A stretch of DNA of 35,328 nucleotides from Aeromonas bivalvium (GCF_000819765.1 NZ_CDBT01000017.1:179888-215215); one strand, 5' to 3'; shown: positions 25,467-34,462, numbered from the stretch's first letter. Notes: generated by a model from the letters alone, not told the origin. A program made the numbers and translations.

Positions 25467-26192
25467 ATGCCCGCTTTCCCCTCAGACCCCGGTTTCATCC
25501 TCCATGTCGACAGCCTGCCGCTGCCGGGGTCCCGTCCTCTGTCCCTGCACCGGGTCTGTTTCAATCCCGCAGCCTTTACCCCAGGTTGCGTCGAGGCCCA
25601 TGGCATGACGCTGCCCGCCAGCCTAGAGCGGGCGGCCCCCAAGCGGCTGGGGGAGTTTCTGGCGGGGCGCCTCGCGGCCCGTGAGGCCCTGCGCCCCTTC
25701 GGCCTTGCGGGGAGCACGGTGGCCATCGGAGCCGCCCGGGAGCCCCTCTGGCCCGCGGGAATGGAGGGGAGCATCAGCCACAGCGTGCTGGCGGGGCAGG
25801 GGGTGGCCCTGTGCGGGGTGGGCCCCGCAGAGGGGGGGATGGGGCTGGATCTGGAGGCCTGGCTGGGGCCGGAGCAGGGGAGTCAGCTCTGGCCCGGCAT
25901 AGTCGATGAGGATGAGTGGGGGCGGCTGGAGGCCGGCGCCCGCGCCGTCGGCCTGAGCAGGGCGGAGGGACTCACCCTGGTGTTCTCCGCCAAGGAGAGC
26001 CTGTTCAAGGCGCTCCACCCCAGGGTGGGGCGCTATTTTGATTTTCTCGATGCCCGCTGGCTCACCATGACGGCCCAGACCCTCACCCTCGAGCTGAAGG
26101 CCCCCCTGACGCCGACCCTGCCCGCCGGCTGGCGTGCCACACTGCACTGGCAGCCGTTGCCGGGAGGCGTGCTCACCACCTTGTTGCTGTGA
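25467..26192 (+). CDS. entD: 4'-phosphopantetheinyl transferase, EntD type
   Basis: A 241-residue PPTase that would attach phosphopantetheine from CoA to the carrier domains of AmoB, AmoF and AmoG. The Sfp/EntD signature is complete: GSISHSVLAGQGVALCGVG, MGLDLEAWL (the Mg-binding Asp/Glu pair) and FSAKESLFKALHP. The start at 25467 has AAGGAG seven bases upstream; in-frame near-cognate codons further up fall in the Fur box. It diverges from the fepB-like gene and is followed by a terminator, so it is monocistronic and iron-regulated apart from the amo operon. I recall this gene being called amoD in Aeromonas reports but am not certain, so the homologue symbol is given. Confidence 0.93.
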   Translation: MPAFPSDPGFILHVDSLPLPGSRPLSLHRVCFNPAAFTPGCVEAHGMTLPASLERAAPKRLGEFLAGRLAAREALRPFGLAGSTVAIGAAREPLWPAGMEGSISHSVLAGQGVALCGVGPAEGGMGLDLEAWLGPEQGSQLWPGIVDEDEWGRLEAGARAVGLSRAEGLTLVFSAKESLFKALHPRVGRYFDFLDARWLTMTAQTLTLELKAPLTPTLPAGWRATLHWQPLPGGVLTTLLL

Positions 26193-26231
26193 GCGGCGCC
26201 CGGGCTCTCGCGCCCAGCCACTGCCCAGACA

Positions 26232-26260
26232 AAGAAACCGCCATCAGGCGGTTTCTTGCT
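26232..26260. terminator. Bidirectional intrinsic terminator between PPTase and FepC-like genes
   Basis: AAGAAACCGCC and GGCGGTTTCTT form an 11-bp perfect stem with an ATCA loop, between two convergent genes, with A/T-rich ends on both strands. Confidence 0.88.
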
Positions 26261-26267
26261 ATCCATC

Positions 26268-27071
26268 TCAGGCCGACTGCTTGCTCGCCGCTCTGTCCTG
26301 GCGCCGGCGCGGCACTATGATGGGGGCACCGTCGCCCGGGGCATGCAGTATGTCCACGTCTGTCTGGTAGAGGCGGTCGATGAGGGGCTTGGTCACCACC
26401 TCCCGGGCCGGGCCCATGGCCTGGATGCTCCCCTCGCCGATGGCGATCAGTTCGTCGCAGTAGCGGGCGGCGGTGGCGAGATCGTGGATGACGATAAGCA
26501 CCGTCTTGCCCTCGGCGGTGATCTGGTGGATGGCTTCCATCACCTCGGTCTGGTGGCCTATGTCCAGGGCGCTGGTGGGCTCGTCCAGCAGTATGATGTC
26601 CGCATCCTGGGCCAGCACCATGGCGAGCCAGACCCGCTGGGCCTGGCCACCGGACAGCGAACTGGCGCTCTGCTGCAATATCTCCCCGAGCTGCATCCGC
26701 TCGCAGGCCCAGCGCACCATGCGGGCGTCCTCCTGGCTCCACTGATTGAACCAGCCCTGATGGGGGTGGCGGCCATACTGCACCAGCTGCTCGACCTGGA
26801 TGCCGGCGGGCACCAGGGGGCGCTGGGGCAGGTAGGCGAGCTCCCGGGCCAGGGCCTTCTTGTCATAGCTGCCAAGGGGCTTGCCCTTGAGCAGTATCTC
26901 GCCGCCCTGGGGCAGCTCCTGGCCCGCCAGCAGTTTGAGCAGGGTGGACTTGCCGCCGCCGTTGGGGCCGACGATCCCCACCAGCTTGCCCTGGGGGATG
27001 GTGACGTTGATGTCCTTGAAGACGGGCTTTTGCTGATAGCCGAAGTGAAGGCGGTTAACGGTGAGCGTCAT
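26268..27071 (-). CDS. fepC: Ferric-siderophore ABC transporter ATP-binding protein (FepC-like)
   Basis: A 267-residue ATPase with Walker A GPNGGGKST (~37-45), Q-loop YLPQRP, signature LSGGQAQR, Walker B IILLDEPTSALD and the switch His in VIHDLATAARYCD. It powers import through the two adjacent permeases. Its ATG (27071) overlaps the stop of the FepG-like gene (ATGA), so the two are translationally coupled; an in-frame extension to 27710 lies inside the permease gene and has no family sequence. The C-terminal ~25 residues are basic and low in complexity, which is unremarkable for the family. Confidence 0.94.
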   Translation of the reverse strand: MTLTVNRLHFGYQQKPVFKDINVTIPQGKLVGIVGPNGGGKSTLLKLLAGQELPQGGEILLKGKPLGSYDKKALARELAYLPQRPLVPAGIQVEQLVQYGRHPHQGWFNQWSQEDARMVRWACERMQLGEILQQSASSLSGGQAQRVWLAMVLAQDADIILLDEPTSALDIGHQTEVMEAIHQITAEGKTVLIVIHDLATAARYCDELIAIGEGSIQAMGPAREVVTKPLIDRLYQTDVDILHAPGDGAPIIVPRRRQDRAASKQSA

Positions 27072-28135
27072 CAGTCGGTTCTCTGTCTGTCTTTGATGAG
27101 AAGGAACAGCAGCAGTATGCCGCCAAGAATACGGGTCATGATGCCGGTGGCCACCTCGTGGGGGCTGGCCAGCACCCGCACCAGGGTGTCGCTGGCCAGC
27201 AGCAGCAGGGCGCCGCACAGGGCCGCAATCCACAGCGGCACTATGCGATCCCGGGAGAGCCAGGAGGCGAGGATGGGGGCCGCCATGGCGATGAAGACCA
27301 CGGGGCCGCCGATGGCGGTGCCAAGGGCCGCGACCATGATGGCCTGGGCCAGCACCCCGATCTGCACCCGGTTCACATTGATCCCCAGGCTCTGGGCGGT
27401 GACGGATCCCAGGCGCAGCACGCCGAGGGCGCGGGAGAGGTAGACTACCCAGGGGCAGATGAGCAGGATCAGTATCCCCACCGGCAGCACAGTGCCATAG
27501 CCCTGGCCGACGAAGTTGCCCATGTTCCAGAGATAAAGGCTGGTGAGGTGCACCAGGGACTGGGTGGACATCACGAACTGGCCGAGGGCGCTCATCAGCT
27601 CGGAGACGCCGATGCCGATCACCACGAACAGATAACCCTGCTCCCCCGGCTTGTTGCACAGGGCATAGAGCACGGCGGCGGCAAACAGGGCGCCGAGCGG
27701 CGCGGCCCACCAGGGCCAGCTGCCCAGGGTCAGGTAGAGGGAGAAGATGATGATGGCCAGCGACGCCCCCTCGTTGACACCTATCATGTCCGGGGTGGCG
27801 AGGCGGTTGCGAATGAGGGTCTGCACCAGGCAGCCGGAGAGGCCCATGGCGGCGCCGGCCACCAGCACGGCGACGATGCGCGGCAGCCGGATCTTGAAGA
27901 CGGTCACCTGGTCGAGCCGGCTCCCCTCGCCAAGCAGTGTCTGTATGACCCCCATCATGGTGATCTTGCCGGAGCCCAGGGTGAGGGCCAGCAGGGAGAG
28001 CAGTCCCAGTGCCAGCACCAGCGCCAGGGTGACGAGCCAGGCACGGCGATCCAGCAGCAATGCGCCTCCCCCCAGCCGCAGGGAGAAGGTGCCGGAGGGG
28101 AGGGAAAGCGGGGTCTTGTTCATGGAATTTCTCAT
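27071..28135 (-). CDS. fepG: Ferric-siderophore ABC transporter permease (FepG-like)
   Basis: A FecCD-family inner-membrane permease, 354 residues from the ATG at 28135, with about ten hydrophobic segments starting near residue 30. RLPRIVAVLVAGAAMGLSG and NRLATPDMIGVNEG match the second-permease (FepG/FecD) type; GGPVVFIAMAAPILASWL is the ATPase-contacting region. AAGG lies 12 bases before 28135; a second ATG at 28123 with GAG closer to it is an equally possible start, and TTG at 28147 is less likely. It follows the FepD-like gene by 14 bp and overlaps the ATPase gene by 3 bp. Confidence 0.92.
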   Translation of the reverse strand: MRNSMNKTPLSLPSGTFSLRLGGGALLLDRRAWLVTLALVLALGLLSLLALTLGSGKITMMGVIQTLLGEGSRLDQVTVFKIRLPRIVAVLVAGAAMGLSGCLVQTLIRNRLATPDMIGVNEGASLAIIIFSLYLTLGSWPWWAAPLGALFAAAVLYALCNKPGEQGYLFVVIGIGVSELMSALGQFVMSTQSLVHLTSLYLWNMGNFVGQGYGTVLPVGILILLICPWVVYLSRALGVLRLGSVTAQSLGINVNRVQIGVLAQAIMVAALGTAIGGPVVFIAMAAPILASWLSRDRIVPLWIAALCGALLLLASDTLVRVLASPHEVATGIMTRILGGILLLFLLIKDRQRTD

Positions 28136-28149
28136 CAGGCAGGGCAACC

Positions 28150-29166
28150 TTATTTCACGGCCAGCAGGGAGCGGAAGCCACCGCCGCGCACCACCAGGAT
28201 GAGCACGGGGGCGCCGACCAGCGCCAGGATCACCCCGTTGGGCAGCTCGAACGGCTGGATCAGCCAGCGGGCCAGTATGTCGGTGCCGAGCAGGAACAGC
28301 ACGCCGAACAGGGCGGAGAAGCGCACCTGGATGGCGAGGCGCACCGGCTCCACCAGGCGGGCGCAGTAGGCGGCGAGGAAGCCGACGAAGCCGATGGGCC
28401 CGGCGATGGCGATGGCGCAGGCAGTAAAGAGAGTGGCGGCCAGGAGCACGCCGATGCGCACCCGGGTCGGCCGTATGCCGAGGGCCTGGGCCTGGGTGTC
28501 CCCCATCTGCATCAGGGTGAGGGGGCGGGACAGCGCCAGGGTCAGCAGCAGGCCGGCCAGGGCGAAGGGGACCACGGTGAGCACGGCATCGAGATCCGAG
28601 GCGGCAAGGGATCCCAGATTCCAGAAGCGGAACTGCTCAAGCACCACCTTGTTGGAGAGCAGCAGGAAGTTGGAGAGGCCGCCGAAGGTGGCGGAGAGGG
28701 CGACCCCCACCAGGATGAGCTTGAGGGGGTTGGAGCGCCCCACCATGAGGCCGAGGCCGAGCACGATGAGGTTGCCGAGCAGGGCCCCCATGCCGGACCA
28801 GAGCAGATAACCGTAGGCGGATTCGACCCCGAACCAGGTGAGGCCTATCACCAGGGCGAACACGGCACCGGCATTGACCCCGAGCAGGCCGGGCTCGGCC
28901 AGGGGATTGCGGGTGGCGCTTTGCAGCATGGAGGCCGCGAGCGCGAGGCAGACGCCCACCACCAGGGCACACAGGGTGCGGGGCAGACGAAGGGTATTGA
29001 CTATCATGGCGAGCTTTTCATCGGCCATGAGGGCGGGATCGCCCAGCAGAAATCCGGCGACCTCGCGGCCACCATAGACACCGGCGCCGGTGGCCAGTGA
29101 CAGACAAATCAGCAGGAAGAGGAGCAGCACGCCGAGCCAGAACAGCCGAGCTTGGTATCTGAGCAC
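28150..29166 (-). CDS. fepD: Ferric-siderophore ABC transporter permease (FepD-like)
   Basis: A 338-residue FecCD-family permease. RLPRTLCALVVGVCLALAASMLQ followed by RNPLAEPGLLGVNAGA is the first-permease (FepD/FecC) pattern, and GPIGFVGFLAAYCARL is the coupling-helix region. The start is a GTG at 29166 with a good AAGGAG seven bases upstream; no in-frame ATG fits. It begins only 40 bp past a strong terminator that ends the receptor gene. That short gap has no Fur box, so the permease-ATPase set either depends on read-through from the receptor promoter or has a weak promoter that I cannot see. Confidence 0.91.
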   Translation of the reverse strand: MLRYQARLFWLGVLLLFLLICLSLATGAGVYGGREVAGFLLGDPALMADEKLAMIVNTLRLPRTLCALVVGVCLALAASMLQSATRNPLAEPGLLGVNAGAVFALVIGLTWFGVESAYGYLLWSGMGALLGNLIVLGLGLMVGRSNPLKLILVGVALSATFGGLSNFLLLSNKVVLEQFRFWNLGSLAASDLDAVLTVVPFALAGLLLTLALSRPLTLMQMGDTQAQALGIRPTRVRIGVLLAATLFTACAIAIAGPIGFVGFLAAYCARLVEPVRLAIQVRFSALFGVLFLLGTDILARWLIQPFELPNGVILALVGAPVLILVVRGGGFRSLLAVK

Positions 29167-29201
29167 TCAATGACTCCTTAAATACGGGGCGGCAGAAACG
29201 C

Positions 29202-29230
29202 AAAAAGGGAGCCCCGATCTCGGGGCTCCC
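29202..29230 (-). terminator. Intrinsic terminator after the TonB-dependent receptor gene
   Basis: On the minus strand GGGAGCCCCGA pairs with TCGGGGCTCCC (11 bp, 2-nt spacer within a GATC turn), followed directly by TTTTTG. It stands 15 bp after the receptor stop and just upstream of the permease genes. Confidence 0.92.
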
Positions 29231-29244
29231 GCATACAGGTTGGA

Positions 29245-31236
29245 TTACAGCTTGTAATCGACCCCTGCGTAGACGGTGCGACCTTCCAGGATGAATTCGG
29301 CATCGGTGGCGACGTCGTCACGCTGGGTGTTGGTGAGGTTGGTGATACCGAGCTTGAAGTCCAGGGCCGGTGTCACGCTCCAGTTGGTGTTCACGTCCAG
29401 GGTCTGGTAGTGCTTGGACTTGAACGCCTGGGCGTTGCGGGCCGGGACCGTGATGATCTGGCTGCCGACATACTGCCAGGCCAGGTTGGCGCTGACCACG
29501 TCGCTCGCCTTCCAGTCCAGGGTGAGGTTGCCGGTGTGATCCGGGGTTTTGGTGAGATCGTCGCCTGTGCTGCGATCCTCGGAATCCAGCAGGGTCCAGT
29601 TACCCGCCAGGGAGACGTTGTCCAGCACGTCGACCCAGCCGGTCAGCTCCAGACCCTTGATGCGGGCCTTCTTGATGTTGTGATAGGTCATCACGGAAGG
29701 CATGTATCCTGCTGCAGGGCGCCATTGATCGCTCTGGATCAGATCCTCGATCTCGTTGTGGAAGCCGGTGACGCCGGCGCCGAAGCGATCGGCCTCGTAG
29801 GCGGTACCGAACTCATAGCTGATGGCGGTTTCCGGTTTCAGATCCGGGTTGCCGATCACCTGGCAGCGACCGCGGCAGGCGGTGGTGGAGAAGCCTTCGC
29901 TGGACTGGGCCAGGGTGGGCGCCTTGAATGCCTTGCCGATGCCGCCCTTGAGCACCCATTCGTCGCTCAGGGAGTAGAGGGCGTAGGCGCGGGGGCTGAA
30001 CTCGTTGCCATAGGTCTCGTGGTGATCCAGACGGCCGGAGAGAGTCAGGGCCAGATCGCCGAAGCTGAACTCGTCTTGCAGGTAGACGGCGCTCTGGCTC
30101 GCGTCCACGTTGCCGTTGGTGATGCTGCGGCTGTGCTCGAGCTCGGTATCGCGGAACTCGGCCCCTGAGGTGAGCAGGTGATCACCGAGGTAGCCGCTGA
30201 CCTGACCATCCACCGTGTGGTTGGTCTGGGTGACATCGGCGACGCCGCCATTGAGCTGGGAGTCATCCATCAGGTCGGTCTGTTCGAAGTAGTAGCGAAC
30301 CCGGCTGTCGAAGTGCTGCCAGCGGCCGTTGTGGGTCAGTCCCAGGCTCAGGCGGTCGAGCTCCTGCACGTTATGGGCAGTGAGAGGACGTGGGGAATTA
30401 GGAGGAAGGGGCACGTTGTTGAAGTAGCTGTCCATGTCGTTCTGGTTGTAACCCAGATCGAAGTCGATGTCCTGATTGTCGGTCACCAGCCACTTCAGGC
30501 TGGAGAGCACATTGACCACTTCCCGTTTTTCCAGGGCGTCGGCGCCCGGGTTGTTGGACTGCTCGCTCTTCCAGTTATCACGCTGATAGCCTTCCACCAC
30601 CACGCTGCCCAGCAGCTTGTTGTCGATGAGAGAGCCGGAGACGAAGGCGCTGCCCTGGTTGGCATCGCCACCCTGGCCCTTGGTGGGCATGGTGCGGGTG
30701 TAACCGACGGCGGCTTCGGTCTTATCCTTGGCCTGGCGCAGGATCACGTTGACCACGCCCCCCAGGGCATCGGCACCGTACAGGGAAGAGACGGGACCCC
30801 GGATCACCTCGATGCGCTCGATGGCGGCCATGGGGATGGAGCTCAGGTCGAAGTCGTTGCCAAAGGAGCTGCCCAGGGTTTCGCGGGCGTTGACCCGCTT
30901 GCCGTTGACCAGCAGCAGGGTGTAGTCGCCGCCCATGCCGCGGATCTTGATCTCGTTGCGACCGGTGGGGTTGGTGGCGATGATGTTGACGCCGGGTACA
31001 TGCTTGAGGGCATCGCCGATGTTGTTGACGTTCATCTTGTCCAGATCGGCGCGGGTCACCACTGAGACGCTGGCCGGCGCCGTCAGCTCGGTGTGCTTGG
31101 TCTGGGTGGCCGTGACCACCATGGTCTCGTTGGCCTTGGGCGCGTCAGTCTGGGCCAGGGCCGGCATGGCCAGCAGACCGAGGGAGAGCAGGCTGGTTTG
31201 CAGCGGGTTCAAGCGAAAACCTGGGGTGAACTGCAT
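29245..31236 (-). CDS. fstC: TonB-dependent ferric-catecholate outer membrane receptor
   Basis: A 663-residue outer-membrane receptor. Signal peptide ends PALA|Q (~30); a TonB box ETMVVTATQ follows. The plug domain (~45-165) has DALKHVPGVNI, GRNEIKIRGMGGDYTLLLVNGKRVN and IERIEVIRGPVSSLYGADALGG, most like CirA/IrgA/FepA catecholate receptors. The 22-strand barrel follows, with a Cys pair in TACRGRCQV on an outer loop, NPDLKPETA, and the C-terminal strand GRTVYAGVDYKL. GGAG lies 8 bases before the ATG at 31236; 19 extra in-frame codons upstream are rejected. It is 57 bp behind the exporter gene with no Fur box of its own. The fstC symbol (the amonabactin receptor of A. salmonicida) is assigned by context, not by sequence comparison. 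Confidence 0.9.
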   Translation of the reverse strand: MQFTPGFRLNPLQTSLLSLGLLAMPALAQTDAPKANETMVVTATQTKHTELTAPASVSVVTRADLDKMNVNNIGDALKHVPGVNIIATNPTGRNEIKIRGMGGDYTLLLVNGKRVNARETLGSSFGNDFDLSSIPMAAIERIEVIRGPVSSLYGADALGGVVNVILRQAKDKTEAAVGYTRTMPTKGQGGDANQGSAFVSGSLIDNKLLGSVVVEGYQRDNWKSEQSNNPGADALEKREVVNVLSSLKWLVTDNQDIDFDLGYNQNDMDSYFNNVPLPPNSPRPLTAHNVQELDRLSLGLTHNGRWQHFDSRVRYYFEQTDLMDDSQLNGGVADVTQTNHTVDGQVSGYLGDHLLTSGAEFRDTELEHSRSITNGNVDASQSAVYLQDEFSFGDLALTLSGRLDHHETYGNEFSPRAYALYSLSDEWVLKGGIGKAFKAPTLAQSSEGFSTTACRGRCQVIGNPDLKPETAISYEFGTAYEADRFGAGVTGFHNEIEDLIQSDQWRPAAGYMPSVMTYHNIKKARIKGLELTGWVDVLDNVSLAGNWTLLDSEDRSTGDDLTKTPDHTGNLTLDWKASDVVSANLAWQYVGSQIITVPARNAQAFKSKHYQTLDVNTNWSVTPALDFKLGITNLTNTQRDDVATDAEFILEGRTVYAGVDYKL

Positions 31237-31292
31237 GGTCAAAACTCCATTTAACGTGTTTATTGTTGAGGAAAAACAGGTAATTAGACTCA

Positions 31293-32525
31293 CTAACTTC
31301 CTTGCCTGACCGAAGGGGCAGACTCATTGTTGTTATGGACGTGTCTCAGCGCCCTGAGCAGCGCCACAACGCCCAGACAGGCGAGCAGGGTGCAGGCGAT
31401 GTTGATCCAGGCCAGGTCGGCAAAGCCCAGCAGACGGGCCTGTTCGTCCGATTGCAGATAGCGGGCAGACCCCAGGCTGGCGAGCCCGGCGGCAATATTG
31501 GTGACGGTTCCCTGGAATGACATGAAGGCGGCGCGCTGCTGGGGAGCCGGAATGGCCGCCGTGACCGCGAGTGTGGTGCTGGCGCGGGCCGAGCTCAGGG
31601 CCATGAAGAGGGTAAACAGCAGATAGACGGGCACCCCCAGCGGGGTGGCAAAGCCGAGCAGGGTGACCAGGGCCAGCAGCAGGCTGGTGATCAGGATGGC
31701 GCCCTGGGCGCGGCCCTTGTCTATCCAGCCACCACACAGGCGCATGGTGGCCATGCTGGCCAGGCCGCCGCACAGGTAGAGACTGGCAATCTGCTCGCGG
31801 GGGAAGCCGAGGTTGAACTGGAAATAGTTGGCAAAGTGCGGGATCAGCAGGAAGTGACCGGCCATCTGCAACGCCAGAATGGCGAGGGCCCCCTGACACA
31901 GAGGGGAGGCCATCAGGCGCCAGATCCCGCCATGACCCGTCTCCTGCCTGACCGGCAGGGAGGGGATGAGCACCCCGGCGGCCAGGGTCAGCAAGAGTCC
32001 GGCGGCCCCGAGCAGCAGGAAGGGGCTCTGCCAGCCGAACCAGTGGGAGAGGGTGAGGGCGATGGGCACGATCAGGATGGCGGCAAGGGAGAAGGCCATG
32101 CCCACATAGGCGAGCTTGCGGCCCCGCTCGGCCGGGGGCACCAGATCCAGCACGGCCGCCATCAGGATGGCGGAGAGGGGACCGGCGACGCACCCGGAGA
32201 GGATAAACAGGATGAGCAGCTGCTGGCTGTTCTGGGCCAGGGCGCAGGCGACCAGCAGGGTGAAGCGCAGGGTCAGCAGCAACAGCAGGGCCGGGCGACG
32301 GTTGAAGCGATCGAGCCAGGGGGCGGCGAGGAGTCCCACCAGGGCCGCCCCCAGGGTGGCGCCCCCGCTGAAGTAGCCGGTCTGTTCGGGGGCCATGGCG
32401 AAGGCGAGCACCAGTTCGGCGCCAAGGGGCATCACCATCATCATGCTACCCATGGATAACATGTTGATTAACAGTGCTAAATGTATGACGGCCGCCGGTC
32501 TGGCACCCTGGAAAAAAGGGATCAC
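31293..32525 (-). CDS. MFS transporter, probable siderophore exporter
   Basis: About 410 residues with twelve hydrophobic segments and the MFS loop motif after helix 2 (APWLDRFNRRPALLL). PPAERGRKLAYVGMAFSLA after helix 4-5 is typical of drug/siderophore efflux members such as EntS. It heads a Fur-regulated unit with the ferric-catecholate receptor, so export of the siderophore is the best inference; substrate import cannot be excluded. The start is taken as GTG at 32525 because it has GAGAAG six bases upstream and the promoter's expected start point is near 32547; a TTG at 32543 would leave almost no leader. The first ATG (32462) would cut into the first membrane helix. Confidence 0.82.
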   Translation of the reverse strand: MIPFFQGARPAAVIHLALLINMLSMGSMMMVMPLGAELVLAFAMAPEQTGYFSGGATLGAALVGLLAAPWLDRFNRRPALLLLLTLRFTLLVACALAQNSQQLLILFILSGCVAGPLSAILMAAVLDLVPPAERGRKLAYVGMAFSLAAILIVPIALTLSHWFGWQSPFLLLGAAGLLLTLAAGVLIPSLPVRQETGHGGIWRLMASPLCQGALAILALQMAGHFLLIPHFANYFQFNLGFPREQIASLYLCGGLASMATMRLCGGWIDKGRAQGAILITSLLLALVTLLGFATPLGVPVYLLFTLFMALSSARASTTLAVTAAIPAPQQRAAFMSFQGTVTNIAAGLASLGSARYLQSDEQARLLGFADLAWINIACTLLACLGVVALLRALRHVHNNNESAPSVRQGS

Positions 32526-32553
32526 AAGAGTCTTCTCGAGCAAAGGAGCCCGA

Positions 32554-32601
32554 ATTCTATCCGAGGATTTTTTTCATGACAACAAATGATAATTGTTTTT
32601 A
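32554..32601 (-). promoter_or_regulatory. Fur box and sigma-70 promoter of the exporter-receptor unit
   Basis: On the minus strand a -35 TTGTCA (32582-32577) and a -10 TAGAAT (32559-32554) are exactly 17 bp apart. Directly upstream, TGATAATtGTTTTTA (32587-32601, plus-strand reading) has one perfect Fur heptamer and one weak one (11 of 14). Confidence 0.72.
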
Positions 32602-32707
32602 TTTGTGTTGTGAGGCGCTTCTCTCGTCACAGCGTCGGTGCCAAACGGCCTCTTGTTTGCCCCACTCTGTCGCCTTGGCGCTGACGGCGCCACGGTTGCC
32701 ATGAACA

Positions 32708-32743
32708 AGAAACCCCCTCGCCAGCGAGGGGGTTTCTGTTTTT
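32708..32743. terminator. Intrinsic terminator, 3' of norR
   Basis: AGAAACCCCCTCG and CGAGGGGGTTTCT form a 13-bp perfect stem with a CCAG loop. T-rich sequence follows on both strands (TGTTTTT on plus, TTGTTC on minus). It lies 25 bp past the norR stop and probably ends that transcript. The remaining ~100 bp up to the exporter promoter shows nothing that I recognise. Confidence 0.82.
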
Positions 32744-32767
32744 GGGCTCCTCTCGTATCTGGGGGCG

Positions 32768-34291
32768 TCAGGCCTTGAGGCCGAGCCGCCTGGCGAGGCG
32801 GTGCAGGTTGCCGCCGTCCAGCGCCAGGGCCCGGGCGGTGGCGGCCCAGTTGCCGTCCAGGGCTGCCAGGGTCTGCTCTATCAGCTGGAGCTGGAAGGCG
32901 TCGGTGGCGGCGCGCAGGCCGAGGCCGGTGGCAACGGACGGGGCCGGGGTGGCCGTGCTGGCGGCAGGCGGCGGCGAGACCGCCGCCCCCAGATTGAAGT
33001 GGTGGGCGTCCAGGGCCGGGGACTGGCTGCCCTGTTCGGCCCTGGCCAGCACGGCGGCTCTGTGGATGGCGTGCTCGAGTTCCCGCACGTTGCCCGGCCA
33101 GTCGTGACCCTCGAGCAGTGCCAGCGCCTCGGGCAGGATGCGCAGCCGCTCCAGCCCCAGGCTGACCCGGCAGCGTTCGCAAAAATAACCGGCCAGCAGG
33201 GGAATGTCGCCGGGGCGTTCCCGCAGCGCCGGGGCCTGGATCGGGAAGACGCTCAGCCGGTGGTAGAGGTCGGCCCGAAACTGCCCCTCGACCACAGCCT
33301 GCTTCAGATCCCGGTTGGTGGCCGCCAGGATGCGCACGTTCACCTTGAGCGGGGTGTCGTCACCGATGCGTTGCAGATCGCCGTATTGCAGCACCCGCAG
33401 CAGCTTGGCCTGCAGCGTCAGCGACAGCTCGCCAATCTCGTCGAGAAACAATGTGCCCTTGTCCGCCAGCTCGAACTTGCCCGCCCGGTTGTGGATGGCG
33501 CCGGTGAAGGCCCCCTTCACGTGGCCGAACAGCTCGCTCTCGGCCACAGATTCCGGCAGGGCAGCGCAGTTGAGGTAGACCAGGGGCGCACTGGCGCGGG
33601 GTGAGCCCTGATGCACCGCCTTGGCGATCAGCTCCTTGCCCACCCCCGTCTCCCCCAAAATCAGCACGTTCAGCTCCGAGCTCGCCACCACGTCTATCTC
33701 GTGGCGCAGCCGGTCCATGGCGGGGGAGTGGCCTATCATCTCCGGCTGGCCCTCGGCATGGGGGGCTGAGGCGAGGGGCTCGCTGCTCTGGCGGGCGAGC
33801 CGTTCCAGCAGCAGGGCGTTGTTGAGGGCGGCGGCGGCCAGGGCCCCCACCAGCCGCAGCTCTTCGTCGCTGATGCCGTCAAACTGGGTCGGGTTCATGC
33901 CGTCTATGGTCAGGGCACCGATGAGGGTCTGATCCGAGAAGAGCGGCAGGCCGACGCAGGCGTGCACCTTGAAGTCGTCGTGATCCGGGATCAGGCCGTC
34001 ATAGGGGTCGGGCAGGGAGCTGTCGGCGGGAAAGCGCACCACGTCGCCAGCCCGGGCTATGGCCTCCATGCGCGGGTGATCCTTGAGGGCGAAGCGGCGG
34101 CCCAGCACGTCCTGCATCAGGCCGTCGATGGCGAGCGGGATGAACTGGCCCCCCTCGTAGCGCAGCAGGGCAGAGGCGTCCGAGTGTAGCAGGCTGCGCA
34201 CGCTCTGGATCAGACGGTGGAACCTGTCCTGATGGGAGATGCCGAGTTGCAGGTCGAGGGCGATGCGCGCCAGGCTGTCGGTCGAGATCAC
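32768..34291 (-). CDS. norR: NorR, nitric-oxide-responsive sigma-54 activator
   Basis: A 507-residue enhancer-binding protein. Residues ~15-170 form the GAF sensor with the mononuclear-iron region; by comparison with E. coli NorR the proposed ligand and NO-sensing residues are all kept (Arg74, Asp95, Asp98, His110, Cys112, Asp130). The AAA+ domain (~190-420) has GETGVGKEL (Walker A), GAFTGA (sigma-54 contact) and [10 protein letters not shown]. The C-terminus has a Fis-type helix-turn-helix ([28 protein letters not shown]). An Ala/Pro-rich linker (~435-460) is more extended than in E. coli. The start is a GTG at 34291, which aligns with the E. coli N-terminus; the first NorR-site pair begins just upstream. 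It diverges from norV and activates it when NO binds the iron. Confidence 0.95.
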   Translation of the reverse strand: MISTDSLARIALDLQLGISHQDRFHRLIQSVRSLLHSDASALLRYEGGQFIPLAIDGLMQDVLGRRFALKDHPRMEAIARAGDVVRFPADSSLPDPYDGLIPDHDDFKVHACVGLPLFSDQTLIGALTIDGMNPTQFDGISDEELRLVGALAAAALNNALLLERLARQSSEPLASAPHAEGQPEMIGHSPAMDRLRHEIDVVASSELNVLILGETGVGKELIAKAVHQGSPRASAPLVYLNCAALPESVAESELFGHVKGAFTGAIHNRAGKFELADKGTLFLDEIGELSLTLQAKLLRVLQYGDLQRIGDDTPLKVNVRILAATNRDLKQAVVEGQFRADLYHRLSVFPIQAPALRERPGDIPLLAGYFCERCRVSLGLERLRILPEALALLEGHDWPGNVRELEHAIHRAAVLARAEQGSQSPALDAHHFNLGAAVSPPPAASTATPAPSVATGLGLRAATDAFQLQLIEQTLAALDGNWAATARALALDGGNLHRLARRLGLKA

Positions 34292-34298
34292 GATGATT

Positions 34299-34354
34299 GT
34301 CCAAATGACAGTGTATTTGTGATTTTGACTATAGAGGGAGGCTGTCTAAATGAC
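34299..34354 (+). promoter_or_regulatory. norR binding sites: Three NorR enhancer sites (GT-N7-AC)
   Basis: GTCCAAATGAC (34299-34309), GTGATTTTGAC (34319-34329) and GTCTAAATGAC (34344-34354) all fit GT-N7-AC, the NorR binding consensus, and lie in the same direction upstream of norV. E. coli norVW also has three sites. Confidence 0.78.
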
Positions 34355-34396
34355 AATGCCAGATATTGTAATCTGGTAAAAACAATAAGTTATAAG

Positions 34397-34413
34397 TTGG
34401 CACGTCCGCTGCA
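34397..34413 (+). promoter_or_regulatory. Sigma-54 promoter of norV
   Basis: TTGGCACGTCCGCTGCA matches the -24/-12 consensus YTGGCACG-N4-TTGCW with a single mismatch and is 49 bp before the norV ATG, downstream of the NorR sites. Confidence 0.88.
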
Positions 34414-34462
34414 ATAGGGAATTCAGTCACACATTCACTATTGCCTGCTGAGGAACTGCCTG

